From JAKAXG01 sp035702985 (lineage in GTDB: Bacteria; Actinomycetota; Acidimicrobiia; Acidimicrobiales; Palsa-688): DNA of 32,362 nucleotides. Location: contig DASSZD010000175.1 of the NCBI GenBank assembly GCA_035702985.1, positions 1 through 32,362 of the forward strand, given 5' to 3'. The notes below the pieces were generated by a model. That model ran no database searches, was not told the origin of the DNA, and saw only the letters and a list, made by a program, of their open reading frames with translations. The first letter of the stretch is position 1; every line of letters begins with the position of its first letter. Below are positions 24,346 to 31,630 of this stretch, piece after piece. Made by a program: the position numbers and the translations under genes.

Positions 24346-25088
24346 GGGCGGGCGCCGAGAAGGCGGTGCACGGCGAAGGCGGCGCCGAAGCCGTTGTCTA
24401 TGCCGACCACCACCAGGCCCGACGCGCACGACGAGAGCATGCCCAGTAGAGCCGTGACCCCGGACAACGATGCGCCGTATCCCACACTGGTCGGGACGGC
24501 CACCACCGGCGCCGCGGTGAGACCGCCGATGACCGACGCCAGGGCGCCCTCCATCCCGGCCACCACCACCACCGCCGGGGCCCGCTGGATCTCCGGGGCC
24601 CGGGCCAGGAGCCGGTGGATGCCGGCCACCCCCACGTCGGCGATCAGCCGGGACGGGATCCCGAACGCGGCCAGGGTGGCCTCGCACTCGCAGGCCACGG
24701 CCAGGTCGGCGGTGCCGGCCGTCACCACCAGCGTGGGGTCCACGGCGCGCCGGGGGGCGGACCGCCACACGACCGTCGAACCGGTCACCTCCGCTCCCGG
24801 CCAGGCGGCCGTGACGGCGTTGACCTGCTCGTCGCTGGCCCGGCTGAGCACCACCGGGCCGTCGCCGGACGAGAGCAGCTCGCCGACGATGCCCACGCAG
24901 TGCTCGGCACTTTTTCCCGGACCGTAGACCGCTTCTGGCAGGCCCTGGCGCAACTCCCGGTGGGAGTCCAGCGTGGCGTAGCCCATGTCGGTGAACGGCA
25001 GGGCCCGCAGCCGGCGCACCACCTCGTCGGCGTCGAGCTCGCCCGCGGTGAGAGAGTCCAGCAGTTTCCGAACGGCGGCCGCATCCAT
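24342..25088 (-). CDS. larB: Nickel-pincer cofactor biosynthesis protein LarB
   Basis: A 248-residue protein. The C-terminal half is a PurE/NCAIR-mutase-like domain: VVTAGTADLAVACECEATL, AGMEGALASVIGGL, PTSVGYGASLSGVTALLGML, and the glycine-rich VGIDNGFGAAFAVHRL. The N-terminal helical part (RKLLDSLTAGELDADEVVRRLR ... FTDMGYATLDSHRELRQGLPEAVYG) is typical of LarB. LarB carboxylates and hydrolyses nicotinic acid adenine dinucleotide as the first step of the nickel-pincer cofactor pathway. The frame is open further upstream, but it would overlap pheA, so the ATG at 25088 was chosen. It is divergent from pheA with a 22-base gap. Confidence 0.92.
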   Translation of the reverse strand: MDAAAVRKLLDSLTAGELDADEVVRRLRALPFTDMGYATLDSHRELRQGLPEAVYGPGKSAEHCVGIVGELLSSGDGPVVLSRASDEQVNAVTAAWPGAEVTGSTVVWRSAPRRAVDPTLVVTAGTADLAVACECEATLAAFGIPSRLIADVGVAGIHRLLARAPEIQRAPAVVVVAGMEGALASVIGGLTAAPVVAVPTSVGYGASLSGVTALLGMLSSCASGLVVVGIDNGFGAAFAVHRLLGARP

Positions 25089-25096
25089 GACCCATC

Positions 25097-25102
25097 TATC
25101 CT
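25097..25102 (+). promoter_or_regulatory. Putative -10 box for leaderless pheA
   Basis: TATCCT (TANNNT) ends eight bases before the pheA ATG, the same geometry as upstream of the ABC exporter. The whole divergent gap to larB is only 22 bases, so the -35 would lie in the larB coding region. Confidence 0.45.
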
Positions 25103-25110
25103 GCCCGGCC

Positions 25111-26073
25111 ATGACCGGCGTTGTCTCACCGCAGGCCTCCATCGGCTTCCTGGGACCGCCCGGAACCTTCACCGAGCACGCTCTGCGCAGCGACCCGGGC
25201 CTGGCCGGGGCCCGGTTGCGGGCCATGCCGTCGTTCGTGCACGTGCTGGGCGGGGTGGCCGACGGGACGCTCGACTACGGCTTCGTGGCCATCGAGAACT
25301 CCATCGAGGGCACCGTGTCGATCACCATGGATCAGCTGGTACACGAGCGGGACCTGATCATCGTCGGCGAGGTGGTGACGCCGGTCACCCAGAATCTGCT
25401 GGCCCGGCCCGGGGTGGCGGTGACCGACGTGGCGCGGGTGGTGTCGTTCCCCCACGCCACCGGGCAGTGCCGGGCCTGGCTGACCGCCAACCTGCCCGGG
25501 GTGGAGGAGGTGGCGGCCACCTCCACCGCCGAAGCGGTGCGCCAGGTGGGTGAGGGCGTCGCCGGGCCGGCCGGGACCACCGCCGCCATCGGCACCTCCC
25601 TGGCCGCCTCCCTGTACGGGCTGGAGGTGCTGGCCGCCGAGATCGAGGACCACCCCGACAACTCCACCCGCTTCGTGCTGGTGGCCCGCCCCGACGCCGG
25701 CATCCCGGCGCCGAGCGGCCACGACAAGACCAGCGTGGTGTGCTTCCAGTCGGCCGACCGGCCCGGGTCGCTGCACGGCATCCTGGGCCAGTTCTCCGCC
25801 CGGGACATCAACCTGGTCAAGCTGGAGTCCCGGCCCACCAAGAAGCTGCTCGGGGACTACTGCTTCATCATCGACTTCGAGGGCCACGTGGCCGACGAGG
25901 TGGTGGCGGACTGCCTGCGGGACCTGCACACCGGGCTGCGGTCGCTGAAGTTCCTGGGCTCCTACCCGGCGGCCGGAGCCCACGGCGCCGACGTCCGCCA
26001 GCGGGTCGGTGAGGCGTGGCGGGCCGCCGACCGGTGGATCGACGACATCCGTTCACGTATCAAGGGAGACTGA
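25111..26073 (+). CDS. pheA: Prephenate dehydratase
   Basis: A 320-residue monofunctional enzyme. The catalytic domain (residues ~8-190) starts IGFLGPPGTFTEHAL and contains FVAIENSIEGTVSITMDQL and, near the C-terminal end of the domain, STAEAVRQV and NSTRFVLVAR; the TRF motif carries the catalytic threonine. An ACT domain follows (TSVVCFQSADRPGSLHGILGQFSARDINLVKLESRPTKK, residues ~205-290) with GALH- and ESRP-like motifs that bind phenylalanine. It converts prephenate to phenylpyruvate and is feedback-inhibited by phenylalanine in characterised homologues. The frame is open to 24985 but overlaps larB, so the ATG at 25111 is used; this ATG is probably leaderless. The nitroreductase follows one base after its stop. 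Confidence 0.93.
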   Translation: MTGVVSPQASIGFLGPPGTFTEHALRSDPGLAGARLRAMPSFVHVLGGVADGTLDYGFVAIENSIEGTVSITMDQLVHERDLIIVGEVVTPVTQNLLARPGVAVTDVARVVSFPHATGQCRAWLTANLPGVEEVAATSTAEAVRQVGEGVAGPAGTTAAIGTSLAASLYGLEVLAAEIEDHPDNSTRFVLVARPDAGIPAPSGHDKTSVVCFQSADRPGSLHGILGQFSARDINLVKLESRPTKKLLGDYCFIIDFEGHVADEVVADCLRDLHTGLRSLKFLGSYPAAGAHGADVRQRVGEAWRAADRWIDDIRSRIKGD

Positions 26074-26074
26074 C

Positions 26075-26719
26075 ATGACCGATTTCGATCTGACCCAGAC
26101 CGACCGGCTGCTGGCCACCACCCGGTCGGTCCGCAAGCGGCTGGACGTGTCCCGGCCGGTGCCGGCCGAGGTGGTGCTGGACTGCCTGCGGCTGGCCGTG
26201 CAGGCCCCGACCGGCAGCAACTCGCAGGGCTGGCGGTGGATGGTTGTCACCGACGCCGACAAGAGACGGGAGCTGGCCCGCCTGTACAACGAGGGGGGCC
26301 GGGGTTACCTGGAGTCCTCCGCCGGCCGGGCCATGGACGACCAGACCAGGAAGGTCTACGAGAGCGCCCTGTATCTAACCGACATCCTGGCCGAGGTGCC
26401 GGTACACGTCATCCCGTGCATCCAGGGCCGGGTGGAGGACATGGCCAACGCGGCGGCGGCCGGTCTGTACGGTTCGGTGATCCCGGCGGCGTGGAGTTTC
26501 ATGCTGGCCCTGCGGTCGCGGGGGCTGGGGGCGGCATGGACCACCCTGCACCTGATCAAGGAAAAAGAGGCGGCCGAGCTGCTCGGCATCCCCTACGACC
26601 GGGTCACCCAGGTGGCTCTGCTGCCCGTGGCCTACACCGTGGGCCTCGACTTCAAGCCGGCGCAGCGGCCCCCCGTGGAGGAGATCACCTACTGGGACAG
26701 CTGGGGCTCCGGCCGCTGA
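26075..26719 (+). CDS. Nitroreductase-family FMN oxidoreductase (paralogue 2)
   Basis: A 214-residue protein. TTRSVRKRLDVSRPV and QAPTGSNSQGWRW match the FMN-binding N-terminus of the family; SVIPAAWSFMLALRSRGLGAAWTTLHL and LGIPYDRVTQVALLPVA match the C-terminal part. The start has GGGAG seven bases upstream and lies one base after the pheA stop, so the two genes form an operon. Substrate unknown. It is a clear paralogue of the nitroreductase at 16889-17533: same length, same motif order and long identical blocks. A chance neighbour of pheA is as likely as a role in aromatic amino acid metabolism. Confidence 0.9.
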   Translation: MTDFDLTQTDRLLATTRSVRKRLDVSRPVPAEVVLDCLRLAVQAPTGSNSQGWRWMVVTDADKRRELARLYNEGGRGYLESSAGRAMDDQTRKVYESALYLTDILAEVPVHVIPCIQGRVEDMANAAAAGLYGSVIPAAWSFMLALRSRGLGAAWTTLHLIKEKEAAELLGIPYDRVTQVALLPVAYTVGLDFKPAQRPPVEEITYWDSWGSGR

Positions 26720-26809
26720 GGCATCCCACCAAGAGCCGTTCGCCCCTGGTGACGGGAGGCGCAAGCGCGCTGTGATACCGGCACCGCTGATGGGTGCTGG
26801 TGACGAGAG

Positions 26810-27175
26810 GTGAGGAACTTGTTCGCAGGGGAGTATCTGACCGCTTCATTCGCCGAGGTTTACTCGGTCTTTGACGACGCCGTGAGGCAGGTGGCGGCCC
26901 GCTCCGAACAGGTCGCCGTCCGGGCCCGGGACAAGGTGCGCCACGTGTCGGCCGGGGTGGCTTCGCTGCCCATCGAGTGGCGTGACCCCACCGCCCCGTC
27001 GGGCTGGTCGCCGGGCGAGATCAGGGTCCTGCAGGTGCAGTCGGGCGGCTCACCGAGGACCGAGTTGATGGTGGCGGCCCCGGCGACGGTGCCCGGGGCG
27101 GCCGCCCGGCAGTTCCTGGAGGTGCTCTCCTCGGCGACCCAGACGCTGCTGACGCTGGCCGCCCCGGTGGGCTGA
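26810..27175 (+). CDS. Small hypothetical protein
   Basis: A 121-residue protein not recognised. It starts with GTG (MRNLFAGEYLTASF) with a weak GAGAG just upstream. There is no signal peptide or membrane segment; the first 50 residues look helical (AEVYSVFDDAVRQVAARSEQVAVRARDKVRH), then comes a Trp- and Pro-containing middle (PIEWRDPTAPSGWSPGEIRVLQV) and a helical C-terminus (ARQFLEVLSSATQTLLTLAAP). Codon use and third-base GC fit a real gene. It converges with the kinase gene, six bases apart, and lies 90 bases after the nitroreductase, so it probably has its own promoter. Confidence 0.55.
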   Translation: MRNLFAGEYLTASFAEVYSVFDDAVRQVAARSEQVAVRARDKVRHVSAGVASLPIEWRDPTAPSGWSPGEIRVLQVQSGGSPRTELMVAAPATVPGAAARQFLEVLSSATQTLLTLAAPVG

Positions 27176-27181
27176 GGCCGG

Positions 27182-28705
27182 TCAGCCCGTGACCCGGTAG
27201 GAGGCGATCAGGATCCGGTCCGTTCCGCGATCCACCGCCAAGGTGACCTCGGCCGACTCGGTCGAGACGGTGCCGCTGGTCTCCCGGTAGCGGAGCCGGA
27301 GCGACGCGGCCCCGGCCGCGGGCGCCACTGACAGCAGCTTCACGCCCTGTATCCCGTCCCAGAAGCTGTTGTAGTAGCTGCGCCCCAGGCGCTGCTGGTA
27401 GGCGCTGGTGAGCCAGGTCCAGGACGTGTCCAGCCGGTGCTGGTCGACCAGGGCGTAGTAGTGGTCTATGGCGGCGGTGATGGCGCCGGCCGGCAGCGCG
27501 GCGGGGGTGGCGACCCCACCGGCCGATGGCGGCCCGGCGCCGGTCGGAGCCGCACCCGCCGCCGGCGGAGTGGAGGTCTGGGAGGAAACCGGAGGCGTGC
27601 TAGGTGGCGCTGCCGTCGTAGGCGGCGCCACCGTGGTGGACGGCATCACCGTGGTGACCGGGGCGGGGCTGGAGGTGGTCGTGGTGGGGTCGGCCGGCTG
27701 GGCCACGGGGGACGGCGTGGAGCGGTGTCCTCCCATCTCCGCGGCGGCGGCGACACCTCCGCCTATCAGCACAGCCAGGGCGGTGGCTGCAGCGGCGGCC
27801 CGCTTCGGGCGCCGACCGGCCGATCCAGCCGGCCCGGACATTCCCGGCGGCCGCTGGGCCGGGGCGGTGACCGGCTCGTTCAGCCCGGTGCCGAGGAGGG
27901 CGTCCCGGAAGGCCTCAGCCGACCCGTAGCGGGCGGCCGGGTCCTTGGCCATGGCCTTGGCCACCACCGCGGCCAGGGCCGGCGGCACCGGACAGCAGCC
28001 GGCCAGGTCGGGCGCCGGCTCGCTGTACACCCGCACGGCGAAGGCTATGGGCGCCTCACCTGGTCGGGGGGCGAACGCCGGCTCGCCCCGGAGGGCCGCG
28101 TACAGGGTGGCCCCGAGCGAGTAGACGTCGGCCGCTTCACTCGCCCGGGCTCCGCCCAGCACCTCCGGGGCGGCATAGGTCACGGTGGCAGCTACCAGCC
28201 CGGAGGTCATGGTGGAGTCGCGGAAGCGGGCTATCCCGAAATCGGCCAGCTGCGGATCGCCGTAGGAGTTGAACAGGATGTTCGCCGGTTTGATGTCGCG
28301 ATGCAGGATGCCAAGGTGGTGGGCCGCTCCCACGGCGCTGGCGATGGCGGCCATGATCTGTACGGCGGCCTGCGGGGCGACCGGACGGTCCCGGAGGCGG
28401 TCCTCCAGGCAGCCCCCCTCCAGGAAGGGCATCACCAGGTAGGGCCGGTCGGCGAGGGCCCCGGCCTGGTACACCGCCACGACATGGGGGTGCCCGGACA
28501 GGGATCCCAGGGCCCGTACCTCCTTGTCGAAACGGCCGGACGCCGAGCCGCCGGGGTCGTGATCGAGGACCTTCACCGCCACCGCCCGGTTGAACGCCGG
28601 CTGCCAGCCCCGATAGACGGTCGCGAACCCACCCCGACCGACGGCCTCGACCTGCGTCACGCCCGGCAGATCCAGGACATTGGGTGCGCCCGGGATGTCT
28701 GCCAC
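27182..28705 (-). CDS. Transmembrane Ser/Thr protein kinase (PknB-type, NTF2-like extracellular domain)
   Basis: A 507-residue kinase. The intracellular domain (residues ~1-275) has the glycine loop GRGGFATVYRG, the ATP Lys in AVAVKVLDH, the catalytic loop HRDIKPANILFN near residue 137, DFG (LADFGIARF) and APE. A basic stretch (RRPKRAAAA) precedes one membrane helix near residues 303-325. Outside the cell is a Ser/Thr/Pro-rich linker and, at the C-terminus, a domain starting IDHYYALVDQHRLDTSWTWLTSAYQQRLG that resembles the NTF2-like domains of actinobacterial kinases. There are no PASTA repeats. The start is a GTG. It lies 130 bases downstream of the propeller lipoprotein gene on the same strand. 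Confidence 0.92.
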   Translation of the reverse strand: MADIPGAPNVLDLPGVTQVEAVGRGGFATVYRGWQPAFNRAVAVKVLDHDPGGSASGRFDKEVRALGSLSGHPHVVAVYQAGALADRPYLVMPFLEGGCLEDRLRDRPVAPQAAVQIMAAIASAVGAAHHLGILHRDIKPANILFNSYGDPQLADFGIARFRDSTMTSGLVAATVTYAAPEVLGGARASEAADVYSLGATLYAALRGEPAFAPRPGEAPIAFAVRVYSEPAPDLAGCCPVPPALAAVVAKAMAKDPAARYGSAEAFRDALLGTGLNEPVTAPAQRPPGMSGPAGSAGRRPKRAAAAATALAVLIGGGVAAAAEMGGHRSTPSPVAQPADPTTTTSSPAPVTTVMPSTTVAPPTTAAPPSTPPVSSQTSTPPAAGAAPTGAGPPSAGGVATPAALPAGAITAAIDHYYALVDQHRLDTSWTWLTSAYQQRLGRSYYNSFWDGIQGVKLLSVAPAAGAASLRLRYRETSGTVSTESAEVTLAVDRGTDRILIASYRVTG

Positions 28706-28835
28706 CAGGTGGGGCTACCCAGGACGGCGGCGGCTATGCCCGGACCAAGCCGGCTTCTCCCCGGCGGCCGGGCCGGTGGCGCCTCCCGGAGGTCACCCGG
28801 CAGGCGGGGGCGCCGGGCGTCGCCAGCCCGGGCGC

Positions 28836-30086
28836 CTATCCTGCGGGCTGGGTCGTGGTCGTCGGGGTGGCCGTGGCCGTCTGGCCGGCCCCGCTCGGCT
28901 GGCCCATGGTCGGGGCGTGGCGGATGAGAAGCGAGTACGGCGGGGCCAGGTCCACCCCGTCGGGCTTGTCGAGGTAACCGGGGGCGCTGCCGGCCACCCC
29001 GGTGTGGCCGTACTGCCACACCACCTTGTCGGTGCGGGGGTCGATCACGACCACCCGGTGGTTGTAGTCGTCGTTCATCAGGAAGTCCCCGTTGGGCAGC
29101 GGCATGGCCAGCGACGGCTGGTTGAGCTGCGGGTCGCCGGGCAGCGGCTTGTACCGCCACAGCAGCTGGCCCTGGCCGTTGAACGTCTCCAGCACGCCGG
29201 GGTCGCTGTAGCTGACCGACACGTAGACGCCTGGTGACACCTCGTTGGAGTCAGAGGGATAGCTGAGACCGGGCGGGTGGAAGGAGTCGAAGATCTGCCC
29301 GTTGATGCCCATCTCGTCGACCCAGTCACCGTTGATCTCGGTCACCAGGTAGTGGCCGTTGGCCATCGGGAACGCCCCGTTTGGGCTGCCGAAACGGGCC
29401 GGCGGGGAGTGGTAGCAGCTGTTGGTGGTGGTGCCGTAGATGCGGGCCGGGGTGTGGGAATCCGGGCCGATCAGCAAAAGCCGGCAGTTCTTGATGTCGG
29501 CGCTGAGGATGTAGCCGTCGGGCAGCATCAGGGCGTCGTCGGGGTTCCACAGGTAGTCCGGGGCGGCCCCGCTGAGGCCGGGATGGCCGTAGCGGTAGAC
29601 GATCTTCCCGGTGGCCACGTCGATGACGGAGATGACGAAATCGTCCTCCTCGGTGGCGATTATGTACTTGCCGTCAGGGGTGAAGAAGGCGTCGTCGGGG
29701 ATCTTGAAGGTCTGGCCGGGAGCCAGGTCGCCGGGCCGGGGGAACTGCCACACGATCTGGCCTTGGGGGTTGACGACCAGCAATCGGTTGTTGGTCCGGT
29801 CGGCGATGAGGATCGGGCCGGGCAGGGCGGAGGGATCCGACCCGGGAGCCAGGTGGGGGCCGTCGAGGGGGGTCGAGAACGCCGCTGGCAGCTGCGGGTC
29901 GGTGGTGGATGTGGTGGCTGGTGAGGCGGCCACGGCCTTCTGCGCCGGGCTGCTGCCGGGGGCCCGCTTGGCGGCCGGGGCACCCGACGAGCAGGCCGTC
30001 ACGATCAGACCGGCCGCCACGAGCAGCGAGGCCGCGGAGAGGACGGGGCGGGGGCGACCGGAGGACCGGCGGGGGGAGCATGGCAT
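28836..30086 (-). CDS. Beta-propeller (PQQ/NHL-like) lipoprotein
   Basis: A 416-residue exported protein. The N-terminus MPCSPRRSSGRPRPVLSA leads to a hydrophobic core and the lipobox VTACSSG (Cys near residue 31), then an Ala/Ser/Thr/Pro linker. The body has repeating propeller blades: ILIADRTNNRLLVVNPQGQIVWQFPRPGD, FFTPDGKYIIATEEDDFVISVIDVATGKIVYRYG, LPNGDFLMNDDYNHRVVVIDPRTDKVVWQYGHTG. These W-Q-F/W-Q-Y-G strand ends are typical of PQQ-like or NHL-like propellers, but no PQQ ligands can be assigned. The start at 30086 was chosen over upstream ATGs because the lipoprotein signal begins there; a TAGGTT -10 box lies 11 bases before it. The same-strand kinase gene follows after 130 bases. Confidence 0.85.
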   Translation of the reverse strand: MPCSPRRSSGRPRPVLSAASLLVAAGLIVTACSSGAPAAKRAPGSSPAQKAVAASPATTSTTDPQLPAAFSTPLDGPHLAPGSDPSALPGPILIADRTNNRLLVVNPQGQIVWQFPRPGDLAPGQTFKIPDDAFFTPDGKYIIATEEDDFVISVIDVATGKIVYRYGHPGLSGAAPDYLWNPDDALMLPDGYILSADIKNCRLLLIGPDSHTPARIYGTTTNSCYHSPPARFGSPNGAFPMANGHYLVTEINGDWVDEMGINGQIFDSFHPPGLSYPSDSNEVSPGVYVSVSYSDPGVLETFNGQGQLLWRYKPLPGDPQLNQPSLAMPLPNGDFLMNDDYNHRVVVIDPRTDKVVWQYGHTGVAGSAPGYLDKPDGVDLAPPYSLLIRHAPTMGQPSGAGQTATATPTTTTQPAG

Positions 30087-30097
30087 CGGCGGGATTG

Positions 30098-30103
30098 AAC
30101 CTA
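30098..30103 (-). promoter_or_regulatory. Putative -10 box of the propeller lipoprotein gene
   Basis: TAGGTT on the minus strand ends 11 bases before the ATG at 30086, which would give a leader of about five bases. No strong -35 was seen. Confidence 0.3.
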
Positions 30104-30165
30104 CCCACCCACGGCTCGGCCCAGGCTTCGCCCCTGCCCGCCCGTCCCCGGCCCGGCCGCTTCCG

Positions 30166-30182
30166 GGCCCCGAACCGGGGCC
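30166..30182. repeat. Hairpin in the divergent intergenic region
   Basis: GGCCCCG-aac-CGGGGCC, perfect 7-bp arms, between the propeller lipoprotein and the membrane-protein gene. No T-tract follows. Its role is unknown. Confidence 0.35.
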
Positions 30183-30245
30183 GAAAGGCTGGACCATCGT
30201 CCATTACCTGGCCGGCCCGGGCCGCCCCGGTGGTACCCACGAGGC

Positions 30246-30938
30246 ATGGAGAGCCGCAGCGTGGGCCTGGTGGGGGTGGCGTCCATCGGGTCCGCCATGA
30301 TCATCCTGTTCCTGCTGGCCGGCATCACGGTGGCGGTCAACCACACGGTCCCCACCGAGTACTGGGCGGCCGCCGGGGCCCTGAGCGGGGCCATGGTGGG
30401 GCTGTTCGCTCCCCCACCGGCGACCCGGGCGTCCCTCACCCGCCAGGCCGCCCGCCTGGCGGCGGCCGGCCCGGACCGGGGGCCGGCGTCCCCCACCTGG
30501 GCATCCGCCGAGCAGAGGGCGCCGGCGGCGGTGGGAGCGGCGGCTGGGGGCTTCGCCGGGCCGGCCCCGGCACCGCCCGTGGTCGACATCACCGAACCGG
30601 CGCCCGCCGGCCCGGGGTCGGCCGGCCCGGGGACGGCCGGGATGAGCCCCGCCGGCTACTCGGCCAGGACCGAACGGGTGGAGGCCATCACCCGGATGGC
30701 CGCCACCGCCTCCAGCTACGACCTGCGGGTCATCGGGCTGCTGGCGGTGGGGTTGGGGACGCTGATCGCCGGCATATGGCTGGCCCTGACCGTGGGCGAC
30801 CACATCCCCGGCACCGCCTACGACACGGCCGTCGGCAACGCCTCCACCGCCCTCATCGCCCTCGGATCGGCGGCCGGCGGGGCCCTGGCCGGCCTGCTGA
30901 CCCCCACGCCGGGCCAGGCCGGGGCCGCGCCCGGCTAG
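30246..30938 (+). CDS. Four-helix membrane protein with two similar halves
   Basis: A 230-residue protein of unknown function. There are two pairs of hydrophobic segments: GVASIGSAMIILFLLAGITV and EYWAAAGALSGAMVGLFAP at residues ~8-60, then VIGLLAVGLGTLIAGIWLAL and ALIALGSAAGGALAGLLTP at ~160-225. The halves end in similar motifs (GALSGAMVGLFAPPP and GSAAGGALAGLLTPTP), which suggests an internal duplication. They are joined by a ~90-residue Ala/Pro/Gly-rich, probably disordered, cytoplasmic or external loop. ACGAGGC lies just before the ATG. It is upstream of the toxin-antitoxin genes but 38 bases separate them. Confidence 0.7.
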   Translation: MESRSVGLVGVASIGSAMIILFLLAGITVAVNHTVPTEYWAAAGALSGAMVGLFAPPPATRASLTRQAARLAAAGPDRGPASPTWASAEQRAPAAVGAAAGGFAGPAPAPPVVDITEPAPAGPGSAGPGTAGMSPAGYSARTERVEAITRMAATASSYDLRVIGLLAVGLGTLIAGIWLALTVGDHIPGTAYDTAVGNASTALIALGSAAGGALAGLLTPTPGQAGAAPG

Positions 30939-30957
30939 ACCGGCCCGTTGGCGGATA

Positions 30958-30990
30958 GCTGTCGTACCATGGTGACATGGTTGCGACAGC
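30958..30990 (+). promoter_or_regulatory. Operator-like dyad over the -10 box and start of the antitoxin gene
   Basis: Arms GCTGTCGTACCATG (30958-30971) and CATGGTTGCGACAGC (30976-30990) are inverted copies with a single offset of one base, separated by GTGA. The left arm contains TACCAT (30965-30970), a TANNNT -10 box seven bases before the ATG at 30977, so the transcript is probably leaderless. The right arm is inside the coding region. This is the expected layout of an autoregulated toxin-antitoxin promoter. Confidence 0.6.
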
Positions 30991-31630
30991 GGTGGATCTG
31001 GACGGTCTCCTGGACGAGGTCAACGGGGCCACCGCCCTGCTGCGGGCCTCCCCCGCCGTGCCGCCCGAGGTGGCCGACCTGGTCGACAGCCTGGACACCC
31101 GGCTGCACGCCGACGCCCCCCTGAAGCTGGGCGGCGACCCCTATCTCACCACCATGCTGTTCGCCGGGGCGTTGAGGGCCGAGAAGGCCCTGCGCGCCGA
31201 CGAGCCGGCCGGCCGGCGGGCCGAGCTGCGGGTGGCGTTGGAGCAGTTCCGCCAGGCGCTGCGCGATCTGCTGGCCAACCGGCCGGTGGGCCCCGACCGC
31301 TCCGTCCGGGAGGTGCTGGCCTGGACCGCAGCGGTGACTGCGGCGCCGCAGAAGGAGCTGGCCGAGCTGCTCGGGGTGTCCACCCGGCAGCTGCAGAGAT
31401 GGCTGGCGCCGGGGGGCACCATCCCCGCCGGCGAGGACGAGGCCCGCATCCGGGTCGTGGCCCAGGTGACCAACCAGTTGCGCCACGTGTTCACCGGGCC
31501 CGGGGTGCTGGCCTGGTTCGGGCGCAGCCACCCGGCCCTGGGCGTGAAGCCACAGGACCTGCTCGGCGATCCGCTCCGGTACCCGGCGCTGCTGGCGGCG
31601 GCAAGCGGGGCCCGGGCCATGGCCGGGTGA
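30977..31630 (+). CDS. Xre/MbcA/ParS-like antitoxin
   Basis: A 217-residue protein. A helix-turn-helix near residue 120 (QKELAELLGVSTRQLQRWLAPGG) is followed by a helical C-terminal domain (VTNQLRHVFTGPGVLAWFGRSHPALGVKPQDLLGDP) with the VLAWF and GxxPxDLL-like pattern of the toxin-binding MbcA/ParS/Xre domain (DUF2384 type). The N-terminal ~110 residues are helical and longer than in typical members of ~150 residues. It should neutralise the RES toxin encoded next and bind the promoter. Its TGA overlaps the toxin's GTG. A near-perfect dyad covers its own promoter and start codon, which supports autoregulation. Confidence 0.85.
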   Translation: MVATAVDLDGLLDEVNGATALLRASPAVPPEVADLVDSLDTRLHADAPLKLGGDPYLTTMLFAGALRAEKALRADEPAGRRAELRVALEQFRQALRDLLANRPVGPDRSVREVLAWTAAVTAAPQKELAELLGVSTRQLQRWLAPGGTIPAGEDEARIRVVAQVTNQLRHVFTGPGVLAWFGRSHPALGVKPQDLLGDPLRYPALLAAASGARAMAG

